Below the pieces are notes generated by a model. The model searched no databases. It was not told where the DNA came from and saw nothing but the letters and a program-made list of their open reading frames with translations. Shown here piece after piece: positions 35,901 through 49,129 of a stretch of DNA of 64,000 nt. The stretch's first letter is position 1; each line of letters begins with the position of its first letter. Source of the DNA: Pseudoscleropodium purum (taxonomy: Eukaryota; Streptophyta; Bryopsida; Hypnales; Brachytheciaceae); assembly GCA_963969395.1 (NCBI GenBank), contig OZ017797.1, positions 30,318,001 through 30,382,000 on the forward strand, in the 5' to 3' direction. Both the position numbers and the translations under genes were made by a program.

Positions 35901-37040
35901 TAATAGGTTGCTGAGGGGGGCTAATGGGTTGATTAGGGGGCACCAACGGGTTGCTAAGGGGGTCAATATGTCATTAGTGAGAGGTGCCAACCAAGACTTT
36001 TTTTTTCATTTTTTATGAGGTGTCAAAGTAGCAATATAAAATTTTACAGTGGTGCTTCAAATTTCAACATTCATTCACATATTGGATAGAAAATTTCACA
36101 TGTCTATAATTATATTTTCATCTACAATTTGGTGATTTCATCTAACCTTTTTTTGTAATTTGAAGTTTTCTAGCAAAAAACTTCACATTTTGTTGTCATT
36201 TCAATTTAGTCAAATTATTTTTTTCTCGTGCAATTTGGCACTATAAAGCCAAAAAAAAGTCATGGTGCCAACAAGTTGATGAGGGGGACTAACATGTTGA
36301 TGATGAGGATACCAATGAGTTGATGAAGAAAACCAACAAGTTGATGAAGAAGGCTAACAAGTTGATGAGAAATGCCAATACATTGATGAGGGGCTTCAAC
36401 GGCCTAATGAGAGCACCAACAAGTTGATAAAGGGTACCCATGGGTTGATGAAGAAAGCTAGCAAGTTGATGAGGAAGGCTAAATATCCTCTCAAAAGATA
36501 GCTCCCCTTTGGTTTGCATTAGTTGCCCCCCTCTCTCAAAAAATTTACAAGCCGTTGATTTTTTTTAAGAAAAATGCTTAATCTCAAAATTGTTGTTGAT
36601 TTCTCAAAAAATCACAAGCCATTGATCTTGGAAGATTTAATCTGAGCCATTCAAATATGAAATACAAAATGGATACAATACTATATACGAATATATATAG
36701 AATATTGAATACAATATCAAATACAAATACAGTACCAGATATGGATACAAGATGAATTGTCCCATATTGATTGTCAAATAAGTTGGTATCTGAAAATTAC
36801 AAAAGGGGGGAGAGGGGATTAAAATTTTAAAATCCTAAACAATTTAAAATCTTAGTGTGAATTACTTTTGGATGGATAATGAGCACTATGGGTCACTATC
36901 CATTCAAAAGATGGTTTACAATCCATATTAATGAGAAAGGCTAACATGTTGATGTAGATGGATCAACATGTTGATGAAGAAGGCTAACTTTTTGATGTAG
37001 GTGCGCCAACAAGTTGATGAGGAGGGCAATGGATTGATAT
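35901..37040. repeat. 21-bp minisatellite, interrupted
   Basis: Degenerate units of 21 bp around ACAAGTTGATGARGAAGGCTA occur at about 35901-35972, 36270-36483 and 36931-37040. Because 21 is a multiple of three the array yields long open frames (for example on minus across 36289-36519) that are not genes. An R3 element lies inside it. Confidence 0.75.
36484..36910. mobile_element. R3 element, copy 1
   Basis: About 427 bp, related to 56638-57150. It starts TATCCTCTCAAAAGAT and ends with a hairpin: CTTTTGGATGGATAATG (36865-36881) pairs with CACTATCCATTCAAAAG (36894-36910) at 15 of 17 positions. Shared internal blocks include GGTTTGCATTAGTTGCCCCC and TCCCATATTGATTGTC. No coding capacity. Confidence 0.65.
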
Positions 37041-40000
37041 GGATGCACCAATGAGCAAATGTGTGTAAGGGTGCCAACAAATGTGAGCATCAATTAGTAG
37101 GTAGAAACAAGATGCCAAGTATTTGATCCATTCCTTCAAGCCCACTCCTCTCAAAACATACAAGTATTCATTGTGTGCTCGATCTACATACATGGTGTAT
37201 ACATATATAGCAACCAAGTGAAAAGGGATGAATTGTCACTTGCTAGCAATCATGTTGTTTACCAAGTTGAATAGAGGAGTGTGTTGGATGGATGTGCTTG
37301 TTTAATACTTCACAACCTTGCCAAAATTGTATACTTAGATTGTTTGAAATCGAATTTTGACTCCCAATTAGATTTAACAAAATTTAGATGACTTTAAAAT
37401 AGCTAGGAACCATGCTCAAATGCTCAAGCTCAAAAGATTTTAGGTGGTGTTATATCGTATTCTTTATAGTTGAATAATTAGGGAAATCAAAAATACCTTT
37501 TCAACTTCTTACAGAATCTTGTAATTATCTTGTATTTTTATTGCTTCACCAATTTCTATAGGTTTAAATCTTGTTAATCTCTACTATAGAATCAATGACA
37601 TGCAATAGTGGGTTAAATGTTATTTTTTTCTATTTAAAAACTAGAATATGTACAATTTAGTTTGAAAAAAACTATACCTTTTTAGTCTTTAAAACTATAG
37701 TGGTAAGATTGAATAATTATTATTCAATCTCATATTCTCAACCATTTGGATATATGTGTAAAAATTTTATGTTATTTGAGGGCAACTTACAAAAAATTTG
37801 AATGATTACCTCACCCATCCATTAAGGTCAGCAATAAAGAATTTCAAAAAATGATTCTTAAATTTTAGGGATTTAAAAAAAACTGCATGGAAAAAACATT
37901 GGTTTCAAAGGAATATTTTTCTTTTTAGCATCTTCCAAAATTTAGTTTCCAAAATTTTTAATTAATTGATGGTCAATTTGTTTGGAAAATAAAATCCTAC
38001 AAAATTCTTATTTTTAGAATTACAATGGAATGAATTGAAGCTTTTATTGAAGATCAAGATCTCTTCTATAGAAGGTAAACATATTTTCTATGAAAAACAA
38101 AAAAATTCAAATTTTTTTTTTATTTTTTTTTATTTTTTTTTGTAGTGTCCAATGAACTACTTTCTAAGCTAAGTGTGGCACAATTTTTGTTCTTGATCAT
38201 AGATTAGAATAAAAATTATACCTTCCAAAAGCCAATGTATTTTTGTATCCTAATAAAAAATTTAGAAAATCACATCAAAACTTGAGATTATAGGAACTTG
38301 TCTCAACTTTGCAATGTACCTCAAGGGGACACTTGGTCCTTTAGGAGTTAAAAATGAAGGAATGCAATGGAAAAATTTGCCTAGAATTCAAAATCAATTA
38401 GGATTCTAACAAAAAATTCTACAATAACTAGTCAAAAAGATCGTGAAATTTTTGTCCTTCAAGACTAATACATTAAATATTACATTAAATGTTTACAAAA
38501 AATTATAATTGGATTAGTTTGGTCAAGTAATTGTAATAGCACTATTTATTGTAAAAATTGGTGCACCTCAAAACTAGTACCTTAGTATTACAAAATCAAT
38601 TTTTCAAAAAAGAATTGCCATTGCAATTGCTTGAGCAAATGCTAGTATGAATTCAAGAATAAAAATTGTCTTTTAGACATAACAATAGATTGTACTAAAG
38701 CTACCCTTACTTTAAAAGTGTCCTCTAGGGAAATTAACTTCAAAAAAATTCAAAAAAATTTATTGAGAAATGTTACAAGAAGCCTTGTCCTTCAAATTGA
38801 AGCAAAGATGTGGAAAAGGGGCAAAGATAAAAGGGATGTATTACCAAAACCCCTCTTTATATGGAATCAAATTCTACAAGTCACATGGAAATCATTAATT
38901 GCATTTGAGACATGTTGAAGCTCAAATAGTCTTTTCTATATTAATATCTTTTGAATCTTTTGAAAATGATAAGATTCTTATTGGAATTGAACAATTGTTG
39001 CATCCATGTACTCTCCTAGAACCTTAAAACATCATTAAAAAACCTTCAAGATTACTTTTATTTCCCCATATAATATGAAAATGGATATTTTGGTACAAAT
39101 AGGCATTTAATAATTAAAATTTTAAACCCAAATGTTTGTGTCCAAGGGACAAATGTTTATCTTTATTTAATATAGGAGGTAATGAGTTGGGTGGAGTAAC
39201 TCAAAATTCTTGGAGGTTATAGTTAGCCCATTGATGATAAGTGTCAAAATAATTAAATATTGGAAAGCTATAGTGATGGTGTTTAAATTCTAAAGGAAAA
39301 GGGGAATCTTTTCTTCAATTCAAAAGTACATATATGTAGATTTATCATTTACTATTAATTGAAGAAATATTCATACAACTAAATGCTAAAACTATACACA
39401 ACCTTCTTTTAATTATATGAACTAAGACGGGGTTACATGAAGTTCTAATTAAAAATATTTATAAAAAATGAAGTTAAATATTTATTCAAGTCATTTTCTA
39501 TTGACCATTTTTTGAACTAGAAAGGAATTTAAAGAAGATGAAACATACTCATAACCTTTGAATTATAGAAGAACCATGAAGATGAGTTTTAAAAACAATC
39601 ATTGTATAAATATTAGAAAACTAACATGACTCTATAAAATAATAAAATGTGATGAACAAATCCAAGATCATATATTCTTAGGACATAATTATATTCATTA
39701 CTTAAAATATTAAAATTTCTTTAATTTTTTCTTATCAATCATTAAAAAACATTCATAGCACATATTTACAAATGAATCTCTAAATTTCACAATTACAAGA
39801 CAAAACTCATTCTAGAAAGATAAAATGACATGTAATAAAACTCTAATCATTGACTTGAGCAAAACTTTTAATTCTATGTACTCAAGATTGCAAAATCTAT
39901 GGAAAATATTCATAAGTACATCCAAATTGTATATTGTATTGAATATATTTGAGACAAATAGCAGTGTAACTTGCACGAACATACTTTGAATCTTATTAAT

Positions 40001-43000
40001 TGGATTAACTTATTGATATGTAAAATCTATAAACATAATTTGAGATATTCAGTTAGAAGTCATGGACCAACTCCATATAATTTTCTTCTAGAGTAACAAC
40101 ATCCAAAACCATCATTGTCATTGATTCTATATTTATGAATAACATCTAAAAATTTTCCCTTATCTCCTAATGTTAAAGATTTTAATAACTTTGACTTCAA
40201 GTGTCATGTTTTGAAGAAGGTTAGATCTTGTCTCTATTTAGGGAGGAAAATGGGTATCCTACGTGTTTTTTATTCAAACAAAGTTAAATCCTAAATGACA
40301 AAGGCACCAAATTTTGATATTGACAATACTTTGAAGTTAAATAAAGCTAATCAAGTTGCTATTTTTAAAAGTTTATATTTTTGAAAAATTCTTTTTGAAG
40401 TTTAGTTTTAGTATCAAAAATCTGATTTTCAAAATGATTGATTATTTTTTTTCTATTCAAGATTTTGTGCAAGGGTGTCCACTACAATCTTGAATTTTTG
40501 TAGTATTGAGAGCTCTTGGAAATGAACCTCAAATACACTATATCTATAGAGAAAAATTTGCATTAGAAATTCTTTTAAAAAATTGTAGAGGAGATTTTGA
40601 GAAGCCGTAAATTGATTGGGGTTATGCATGTATGTTCTTTAAGCTCATATTCATTTGGTAACCATTTTTTTAGATTTTACATGTGAAAAGAGTATTGAAA
40701 AACTTCAAATCATTTTCATAGTTTTAACACCAATGTGATCAAATATTATAATCTTTCAATCCATGAGTAATATTGTTGTCTTTTTTATTATTATGTAATC
40801 TTTAACATATTTAGTTTGAATTTGTACAATTATAATTTGAAAAAATTGATACAACTTATCAAAATGTTGGTTTTTTATTCAATTTAGAGCAAATTCCTAA
40901 AAGCTCAAAAAAGGCCTTGGGCATTAAGGAGTTGAAATTGTTATATATCATATTTTTAGGATTTATTTTGTTTTGAAAATACAAATAATATTGAATCACT
41001 AGGATGAAATAAATATGCAATATATATAAATGAGATTGAACACAATGTTAAATTTTTTCTTACAAAATAGTTGTCTCCAAGTTGAAGCAATAGTAGCTAG
41101 GAGAGAATGGAAGAAAATTTGTTGAATTAAAAAATATCCAGCTTACAAACCAAATCTTTGATCGAAATGATAACTACCAATACAAAGCTAAAATATGTTT
41201 TAATATTGTAATGCACAATTTTGTCTTTTTCAATATTTTTTATGGTGTAGGAAATCTCAAACTTTAAAATTCTTCTTATCTTTATATAATGTTTTCACTA
41301 TTTTTATTCTATTATTTTCCCCTTTGATGAATTCAATAGTGCTAAATATCTATCAATGATGGTTAATGAAGGCTTAATGAAAGCCTACCAATTTATTGAA
41401 ACTTAAAATCAATTATCTTTATGTCTATCAAACACCTCCAAGTTTAGTAAAATGTTTGACAAAAACTTAAATTGTTGACAAAAGCCATTGTGCTTATGTA
41501 TTACCAAAAATTAGACATTGCTACTTCCTATATATAATTTTTACACCCACTTTCAAATTCAAAGTTTTACATATAGTCACACTAGAGTAGGAGGTCTATA
41601 AAGTGTTTGGAGTTTAAAAATGATTTCTAATGCAATAGTACATTTTGCTTTCATATTGCACCAACAATGTACAAATAGTGTGCATTTTAGGAGATGAATG
41701 CTTTTAATAATTATTGTACTTCAACTTAAGAAATTCATAACTAATTCCTGAAAGTTCCAAAAAGTATGAAACAACTTGGGTTTGATGCCAATTCCATTCT
41801 TCTTTTAAGTAAAATTTATTGAAAAATACTTCAAGAAGTTGAATCTCTCTAAGTTAATTTTTAACTCATAAATGAACCTCCTACTCTACAAGCAAGTCTT
41901 TACAATTAACAACGATTGCAATTCTCTACTAAATTATAAAAACTTACATATATTTATGTTTTTGAAAACTACAACCAAGAAACTATGAATTAGCTCACAT
42001 TTGGAATTCAAAGACAAAGATTGTAGATATCTTAATCCTATATGCTATTATAGACACTAAATGTTCGTTTGGATGATTTTACATATTGTAAGACTATAGG
42101 GTGAACAAAAACATTATTTCATACAATTTGAAAAAAAAGTTGCTTGAGTATATTTCAATGAATAGTATTGTAAATTCCCTCATTATGGTACTATTGAGTT
42201 TTCTAAAGAAGAAGATGCTAGTAAGCTATAGATCATCCTCCTAATGTATTTTAAGCATTTCTTGCTATTTACTCTTGATGTGAATTTTAGCCAAAAAAAT
42301 GACATTTTTTAAATTTGAGTAGAACTATTGAAATGAAGCTTATCAATTTTAATTTTTAGTCCAATTGGAATTTTTTTTAATTAATAAATTTCAATATTTA
42401 ATAACAATATGAACTTGGACCTATAACCATGGTTTGTTCATTTTCTAATTTTAGAGTGACAAGGTAACTGCGGTTTATAACACAATCTTATAAACTAGAA
42501 TACACATCAATGATGAAAATTTCAGATTTATTGAGAATATTTTGTATTTGATGCAAATTTTATTCATTTTTTTCTTAGAAAAATTCACATTAATTTCAAA
42601 TTTCCCCCTCAAAATTAAATTTTTTTATGACTTTTAGAATACATAAAAGTATGACTTCATCTCTGAAAAATAAATGGCAGCAAACAGAGTGATGGATAAA
42701 CAGAGTGATGGACAGTGAGGCTTGAAATCAGTGGTCATGGGCCTGTCCTTCCACAGTTAACGAAGAGCAAGAGTCTGGATGACTTCATATACCTACAATA
42801 CTCAAGTAACTCGAACTGAACATGGCCTTACAGTCCTAATCTCAATCTTTTCATTCTTGAAGTTGAATTAGCACATAGAATCCTATGAACAAGCTGTTTC
42901 CTCTGTGCAGCTGAAGTCTCCTTCGCAGGATGAGAGCCTCAAACTTTGGACAAAAGACAGGACGAAAACTTCAGAATCAACACGCGCGACAACAAGGATA

Positions 43001-43356
43001 CATTAGCCGCCAAGTGATGAGATCAACCCCTGAAATGTCTTTTAAACAGATGTACCCTACAAGTGGGAAAAATATCATTTTTAGTAAAATTAAGCGCACC
43101 TTGCACTAAAAAAAGTCGAATGTTCGTATGCCATCTTTCTAGAGCATCATAACAAACTCTGAACCTGCTAAACTCAAAACTGCCAATATCCTCACAAACC
43201 ACCACCATGAACCCTATGGCACGAAAATCTAGCAGATGATGAAACTATTGGCGTCCTTGGTCAAGAATTTAAACTCGGCCTAAGCGGATCTACAAGAACC
43301 TCACCTCTCGGACCCCATTTGCAGTTGAAACGCTATCCCATGTTCTTATACCTCAC
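37041..43356. other. AT-rich intergenic tract
   Basis: No gene supported. It contains an R2 copy (40250-40960), a T-rich run at about 38110-38145, and at 42682-42712 two 15-bp copies of AAACAGAGTGATGGA separated by one base. The final few hundred bases are GC-richer and should be the 3' flank of CCT8. Confidence 0.55.
40250..40960 (+). repeat. Dispersed repeat family R2, copy 1
   Basis: About 700 bp, similar to 45450-46100 in the same orientation and to about 53940-54530 in reverse. Diagnostic blocks are GACAATACTTTGAAGTTAAA, GAACCTCAAATACACTA and GGGTTATGCAT. No open frame or clear termini were found. Confidence 0.7.
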
Positions 43357-45003
43357 TTAGTCGTCATCTCCTCCATCAGCAGCTCGAGGTTTGGGTCCTC
43401 CTGCTTGCTTAGCCATGATGATTTGATCTACCCGAAGCACAGTGCAAGCAGCATCAGTTGCCAATTTCAATGCCCAATACTTGGGAGTAACGAGATCCCA
43501 GACCCCGGTGTCATGCTCCATATCCACTACAGCTCCCGTTTCAATGTCGACCCCAGCGCTAGTTCGACCAGCAGCATGAGCAGCGTACAAAGATGAAATG
43601 ATATCCGTAGAGTTCAAACCGGCATTCTCAGCAAGAATTCTCGGCACAACTTCGAGACTATCAGCATACTTATCAATTGCATACTGGACTAAACCAGCCT
43701 CCTTCGCACCATATTCCTTCAATCTCTTGGCCAACTCAATTTCTGTAGCACCAGCTCCAGGTACTAACTTACAATCCCGACACATGGCCTTGTATGAGTT
43801 CACACCATCATCAACAGCTCGCTCCACATCATCCAACAAGCTGTCCGTGCTTCCGCGAATCACTAAAGTTGCAACAAGGTTTCCACCTGTTTCATTTTTA
43901 ACGATTGTAACCCTAGTTCCTCCTAGCTCCTCCGACACAATAGAGTCAGCGTACCCTATCTCATCTGAAGTTGGCTGCTGCAATTTAACTAGAGATATGG
44001 CACCCGTCGTGCGACAAAAACGACGAAGCTCAAACTTTGAAGCGATCTTGATAACCATTAACTTATAGCGTTCACAAAAATGGAGCGCCATCTCTCCAAC
44101 AGCGCCCCCGCTGACGACCACCGTGGCTCCAGAACCTGCAATAGCTTTAATGAGCTCCTCCACTTTCGCCTCTTCGGTTTTAGCATACTGTTCAAGCTCC
44201 ATCCCGCTGTTGATCAACACGGTTCCTTTCGTCTCAGTGGCGGACGTGTCAATGCCGCCTCCAAAGACGGCGACCTTCGCATTTTTAGCGATTTTGATGG
44301 TGCCGACCGACTCGCTCTTTAAAACCATACCACGGACAACTTGCGAGTCATGGATCCCTCCGCCCACGATTTTCACGACGCGGACATTGTCCACATTGAA
44401 GTTCATCGGATTCTTGGGAGACACTTGGATGCAAGCGTCAGCAATCAAAGGGCATAAAATACTTTCCTGGCCATACTGCTTGCTTGCCACCGCGGATTTC
44501 ATACGGTGCACCACCTGCTCGGCGTCGCGAACGTCCATGGTATCCGAGCCCGGCACCACCAGATCCAACCCTAAAATCTCTAATGCCCTAACCGAAGCTT
44601 TCGCATACCCAGAGACGATTTCACTAGGATGCAAACCCGTGCGAATGAGCTGCTCTGCGCCGCCCAGAAGCTCCCCGGCGAAGGACACCACAAGGTTTGC
44701 TGCATCGCCAATCTCCTCCTGCTGCGCCTTGGCCGCCAAGACCAACACCTTCGCGGCGGGATGCTGCACCTCGAGCTCCTGCAAAATGGTGCCGGCGTCG
44801 TTGGTGACGAACAGCTTGTCCAAGTGGTTGATTACCATCTTGTTCATGCCATTGGGACCGAGAGAGCTCGAGGCGATCTTGGAGACTTGCTGGCAGGCCT
44901 CGATGTTCTTCAACACCGCCTCCTCCAACCCGGAGATGAGCTTGTGGCCTTCCTTGAGCATCCCCTGCATGCCATAGTTGCTCGGGAGATGGAAACCCGA
45001 CAT
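43357..45003 (-). CDS. CCT8: Chaperonin CCT theta subunit
   Basis: A 548-residue subunit of the cytosolic TRiC/CCT ring that folds actin, tubulin and other clients with ATP; the plant CCT8 I recall is about 549 residues. Family marks: GMQGMLKEGHK near the N-terminus, SSSLGPNGMNKM in the ATP site, and ETKGTVLI. The apical domain has ALHFCERYKLMVIKI and FELRRFCRTTGA; then come GSTDSLLDDVERAVDDGVN, VPGAGATEIELA and the C-terminal ACTVLRVDQIIMAK. The nucleotide-loop motif reads GDAAN (residues 99-103), where plant CCT8 has GDGAN. The start is ATG 45003; the open frame continues 59 codons upstream but reads as non-family hydrophobic sequence. No intron interrupts it, which is unusual for this gene. 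A telo-box-like AACCCTAAA lies at 45179-45187. Confidence 0.96.
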   Translation of the reverse strand: MSGFHLPSNYGMQGMLKEGHKLISGLEEAVLKNIEACQQVSKIASSSLGPNGMNKMVINHLDKLFVTNDAGTILQELEVQHPAAKVLVLAAKAQQEEIGDAANLVVSFAGELLGGAEQLIRTGLHPSEIVSGYAKASVRALEILGLDLVVPGSDTMDVRDAEQVVHRMKSAVASKQYGQESILCPLIADACIQVSPKNPMNFNVDNVRVVKIVGGGIHDSQVVRGMVLKSESVGTIKIAKNAKVAVFGGGIDTSATETKGTVLINSGMELEQYAKTEEAKVEELIKAIAGSGATVVVSGGAVGEMALHFCERYKLMVIKIASKFELRRFCRTTGAISLVKLQQPTSDEIGYADSIVSEELGGTRVTIVKNETGGNLVATLVIRGSTDSLLDDVERAVDDGVNSYKAMCRDCKLVPGAGATEIELAKRLKEYGAKEAGLVQYAIDKYADSLEVVPRILAENAGLNSTDIISSLYAAHAAGRTSAGVDIETGAVVDMEHDTGVWDLVTPKYWALKLATDAACTVLRVDQIIMAKQAGGPKPRAADGGDDD

Positions 45004-45449
45004 CGTCGCAATGGAAGAAAGCCGGGGAAAAAATACAAGCAGAAGGAAAAAAAGCTTATAGAGTACGCATAACAAGAAAACGCTGAAGGAAATAGCTCTG
45101 GCGGATGCAACCGGTTGAGTATGAGTTCTCTGTTCGCAGCTCCTACAGGAAAGGAAACAGTTGAAGTGCGTTAAACCCAACCCTAAAACTTGGAGCTGAC
45201 TCTGTTGGTGCTATTACTTTCATCCCAAAATTCATCCATCTGCCGGCGTGTTATTCCGTCGGTCTAGCGTGACTGTTCCGTTCCAACCTAGAATTATTTT
45301 CTGTTACACCTACAGTACGTAAGACTCTCCATTCGTGTCATCTGTCTATTGTTCCACTATTAGTAGAGTACATTTGAAAATTTGAAATGTAAACAACTAA
45401 AATATAATGCCACAATTATGGTGACTTTGGATTGCAGCATATGTAAGGT

Positions 45450-46100
45450 ATCAATATTTTAATCCTTAAATGTCTAAGGCATTGTATTTTAATATTGACA
45501 ATACTTCAAAGTTAAATAAAATCTAACCAAGTTACTATTTTTAGTTATTCATATTTTGGAATAATTATTTATGCAGTCTAATTGTAGCATCAAAAATCTA
45601 ATTATGAAAATGAGTGATTACAATTTTTCTTTTCAAGTTTTTTTGCATTCAAGGGGATCCATAGCAAATCTTGATTTTCAAGTGTTCAAGGCTCTTGAAA
45701 ATGAGCCTCAAATACACTAGATCTTAGAGAAAAAATCACATTGAAAATTCATTTAAAAAAATTGTAGAATAGATTTTGAGCAATTGCAAATTGATTAGGG
45801 TTATGCATCTTGTGCCCTTTAACCTCATATGTTTTTGGTGAAAAAAAATAATTGAAAGACTTCAAGTTACTTTTATAGTTTTAAAACAATTTTGATTGAA
45901 TATAAAAATCTTTCAATTTATAAGTGATATTGTTGTATTTTCTTTTCCTACGTCATTTTTAACATGACTAGTTCAATTTTTTATGGTTATAATTAAAAAA
46001 AAATTGATAAAACTTATCAAAACGTTGGATTTTGGTTGGTTTTAGACCAAATCCCAAGAAGCCCGTAAAAGAACTTGGGCACATTTAGGGGTTTCAATGA
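45450..46100 (+). repeat. Dispersed repeat family R2, copy 2
   Basis: Same-orientation relative of 40250-40960, sharing GACAATACTTCAAAGTTAAA, GAGCCTCAAATACACTAGAT and GATTAGGGTTATGCAT. The end reads CTTGGGCAC followed by AGGGGTT. Edges are approximate. Confidence 0.7.
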
Positions 46101-46469
46101 CAAGTATCTAAAACAAATACTTATTTTTTGCTCCATAGCAATCAAAATTGCAAATGAAACCATCAAGTTTATTGTTTAGAGAATCCACACTAGGGCCCTT
46201 CTAAGGTCTTACATATTCCAAACTTAGATGACAAATGCTCCATGTCCAACAAAATATTCTCATAACACTTAATCTTGGCATGTTAAGCAATGGCACTTCA
46301 AATCTATATTTAGAAAACTTCATCTTATATTCCCCTTAGTGATTGGTCAATTGATTATTATATTTATAAAGTATATTTGGTGAGCAATGGGTGGGGGATA
46401 AGAATTTGATGACACTTCAAAAATAAATTTAAACTTCTAACTTGGCAACTTGGCGAGTGTTGGTTAAAC

Positions 46470-47400
46470 CTTAAAGGTCAAAATTACATTTTTTTGGCAA
46501 CATTGCAATCTTGGGTAGCTCACTACAAATGAAGTTTTTATTTATTTTTTGCTGAAATTTTTACACAACATGTGCCCAAGGAGCAACTTTAAGGCCCAAC
46601 AACTTTCATAACTTTTGACTACATAATTCAAAAGTTATTACATAATATGTAATTTTCAATGTTTAACAGGCAATCCAAAAATTTCTTTAAAAATCACTTT
46701 TAAAAAAAATAAAATCTTGAAATTGGTTTCTGAGACTTATATGTACATAAAAAGCTTTGAATCATTCTATTTTGATTTATGAGATGAAAGTTATAAGGAG
46801 TTTTAGTTTGCAGGTAGTTATAGATTCCATACTCAAAAATAAACTTTGAAGTCCTTCATTTAAGTCAATTTTAAATACTTTTTGAAAAAAATAAAAACAT
46901 ATGATGTAGATTGTTTTTTACTATTTTATGATCTTTGGGATTGGCATTTTCAATTTCACAATTAAATTCTTAACAATTTAGTGTTTTGAATCATTCTCTA
47001 TTTCTCTCTACTTACTATTTTTTTCCTATATGTTGTGCAATTCCAAATGATCTAAATTTTTTCAAGCATGTAGACAACTTGCCTTAAAGAATGAATCCAA
47101 AGAGTAACCACTATTTTGGACATTTTTTCATGCAAATGTGACCTTGTGAAGTGCAATTGCTTGTATTTTCATAGAGCCCAAAAAAAGATTTTTGTCACTT
47201 CATATGCTAATATCTTGCAATCTACAAGGTGGAAAATTTTGAAACTATTTCTACATCTTTCCAAACTAGTGTACTTCAAGATCCTACGGTTACATGTGTC
47301 CAAAAATTTCTTTCTTCTAAAATTTGGTGCTAGTATAAGAAATGGCAGTTTTGGAGCATTTTCTTTAAAAACATAGTCTTTGACCTTTGAGGGTTAAGAT
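46470..47400 (-). repeat. Dispersed repeat family R1, inverted copy
   Basis: Reverse complement of the unit at 18540-19460, running from the stretch around GGCAACATTGCAATC to the AAGACTATG-type block near 47375. Similarity is spread over nearly the whole length with many substitutions and small indels. Confidence 0.65.
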
Positions 47401-49100
47401 GCTCTTAGAATATTAGTACATTAGCAAAGTAGCTATTCATAGAGACCTCTATTGATACATCACTTTCTAGTTCTTCAAGGTTCTAAATGTGTTGTTTCCT
47501 CCCAAGTCTATGACCTATACTACTATACTAGGGGTCTATAGAGTATTCTTTTTTGAAAATTCATAACAATTTTTTCAAGTAGCATAAAATTCAAATTATA
47601 CTTGCAACATATTTCACTATAGTTTGTTAATCTATTTGAATAAAAAATTCACTATATGCATACAACAAAGATACTAAAACTTTTTTGTTGTCTATTGAAG
47701 AAAAATATTGTTTTAAAGAAAAGAAACCTAAATGTAATTATTCACTAATCCCACCTTGTTTAGATAACTATACAATTATAAAAATCTGCCTATAGTTTTG
47801 ACATCTATTTTTAGAAATTCATTCAATTGAAGCTACTACAATCTAGGTTTAGTAGTTTGTATAACATTTCTTGTAAAACCCTCACAATGTATAGAATACA
47901 AATGAATTATGAACATTTGCAATACATGTTCATAGCAATCTCATGACTCTTGACAATTCCTTGCACTGAAATGATTTTTGTAGGAATAGAGGTTGGGAAA
48001 TGTTCAATTCTCAACTCTTGAACCTATTCTTGGTGGCCCTTGAAATGCATTTGATTCCATGTTAATTATAGACCTGCTTCTTTGTAGATCAATGAAGTAA
48101 TTCATAATCTAATGAAGACAAGTTTCGTCAAGTTTTGTCATTTTAAGAAATAATGAATGATGTAAAGTCTAATAATGTTAGATTTCTAACAATGGATCTC
48201 AATTTTGTCCATTAGAAGAGAAATCTAATCACTTGAGGTCTTAGGATTGGCTTCAAGACATTAGAATGAGTGACAAGTATGCTGCATATCTTTGTTAAAA
48301 GGGAGACTCTTTGTCTGAAATAGCATAAATTAATTGAAAGTCACTATTTCTTAAGTGATTCTCTTGAAATCACAAAACAATCTCAAACTTGCCTAAATTG
48401 CCATATTCTAAACTTAATCCATTGTTAGAAACGTTCTTACAACCTATGTATTTTGTGATGGAAACCCCAATCAAAGTTTCAAATCTTCAAAGCACCACGA
48501 TTATATTCTTAAAGTGAGGTCCTTTTGAGTTTTGAAATTCAAAATGAGTTCTTTCTTGCCACAAAATTTAGTAAACAATGAAACCCTAAAATCACATGTA
48601 ATGATACCAATTCCCCTAAATGCCTAAAAACTCACATGAAGATGATTTTTGCCTAGCTCTAGGATTTGTCATTTTTGGTTTTCATTGTTGCCAATTGAAA
48701 AAAATTATGCTTTCTCACTACTTTTTCATTGTTTGATGTGTATCTAGATCCCCCATTCATAATGAACAATCTTATTATTCCTATAATGGAAATTAAACAA
48801 GAATAATCTTCTTGACATTAAATTGTGCACAATAATAGCTGATTGAATATTACAATCCACAATTAGAATTTTTTGTTTAGTCAATTGATTTTGAATGTGT
48901 TTGATTTGGATGTTGTTTTTCTACTATATATTGTACACATGTCAATGACAAGTCACATATGACTTCACACACTAGAAAAAATTTGAACCTTGGGGAGGGC
49001 CGTTAAGGATTCATTTTTCAGCATCCCATGGTGCAAGTATAGAAAAATAAAAGTAATTTTAAATAATTTTTTTTGAAAAAAAAATGAAAAAAATGAAAAC

Positions 49101-49129
49101 CTGACGTGGCACAAGTAGTGCCACATCAG
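49101..49129. promoter_or_regulatory. Palindrome with TGACGTGGC core
   Basis: CTGACGTGGCAC, a 5-base spacer, then GTGCCACATCAG: 11 of 12 positions pair. One arm holds TGACGTGG, a bZIP-type core shared by ABRE and unfolded-protein-response elements. It lies 250 bp beyond the stop codon of the GH28 gene, so a target gene is not evident. Confidence 0.4.

Noticed and set aside
36289..36519. Hydrophobic repeat protein on the minus strand
   Set aside because: Product of the 21-bp minisatellite; no start context or conserved sequence.
44123..44977. 284-codon frame opposite CCT8
   Set aside because: Antisense shadow of a highly conserved chaperonin gene.
45004..45180. N-terminal extension of CCT8
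   Set aside because: Open for 59 codons but strongly hydrophobic and absent from the family; the ATG at 45003 gives the normal length.
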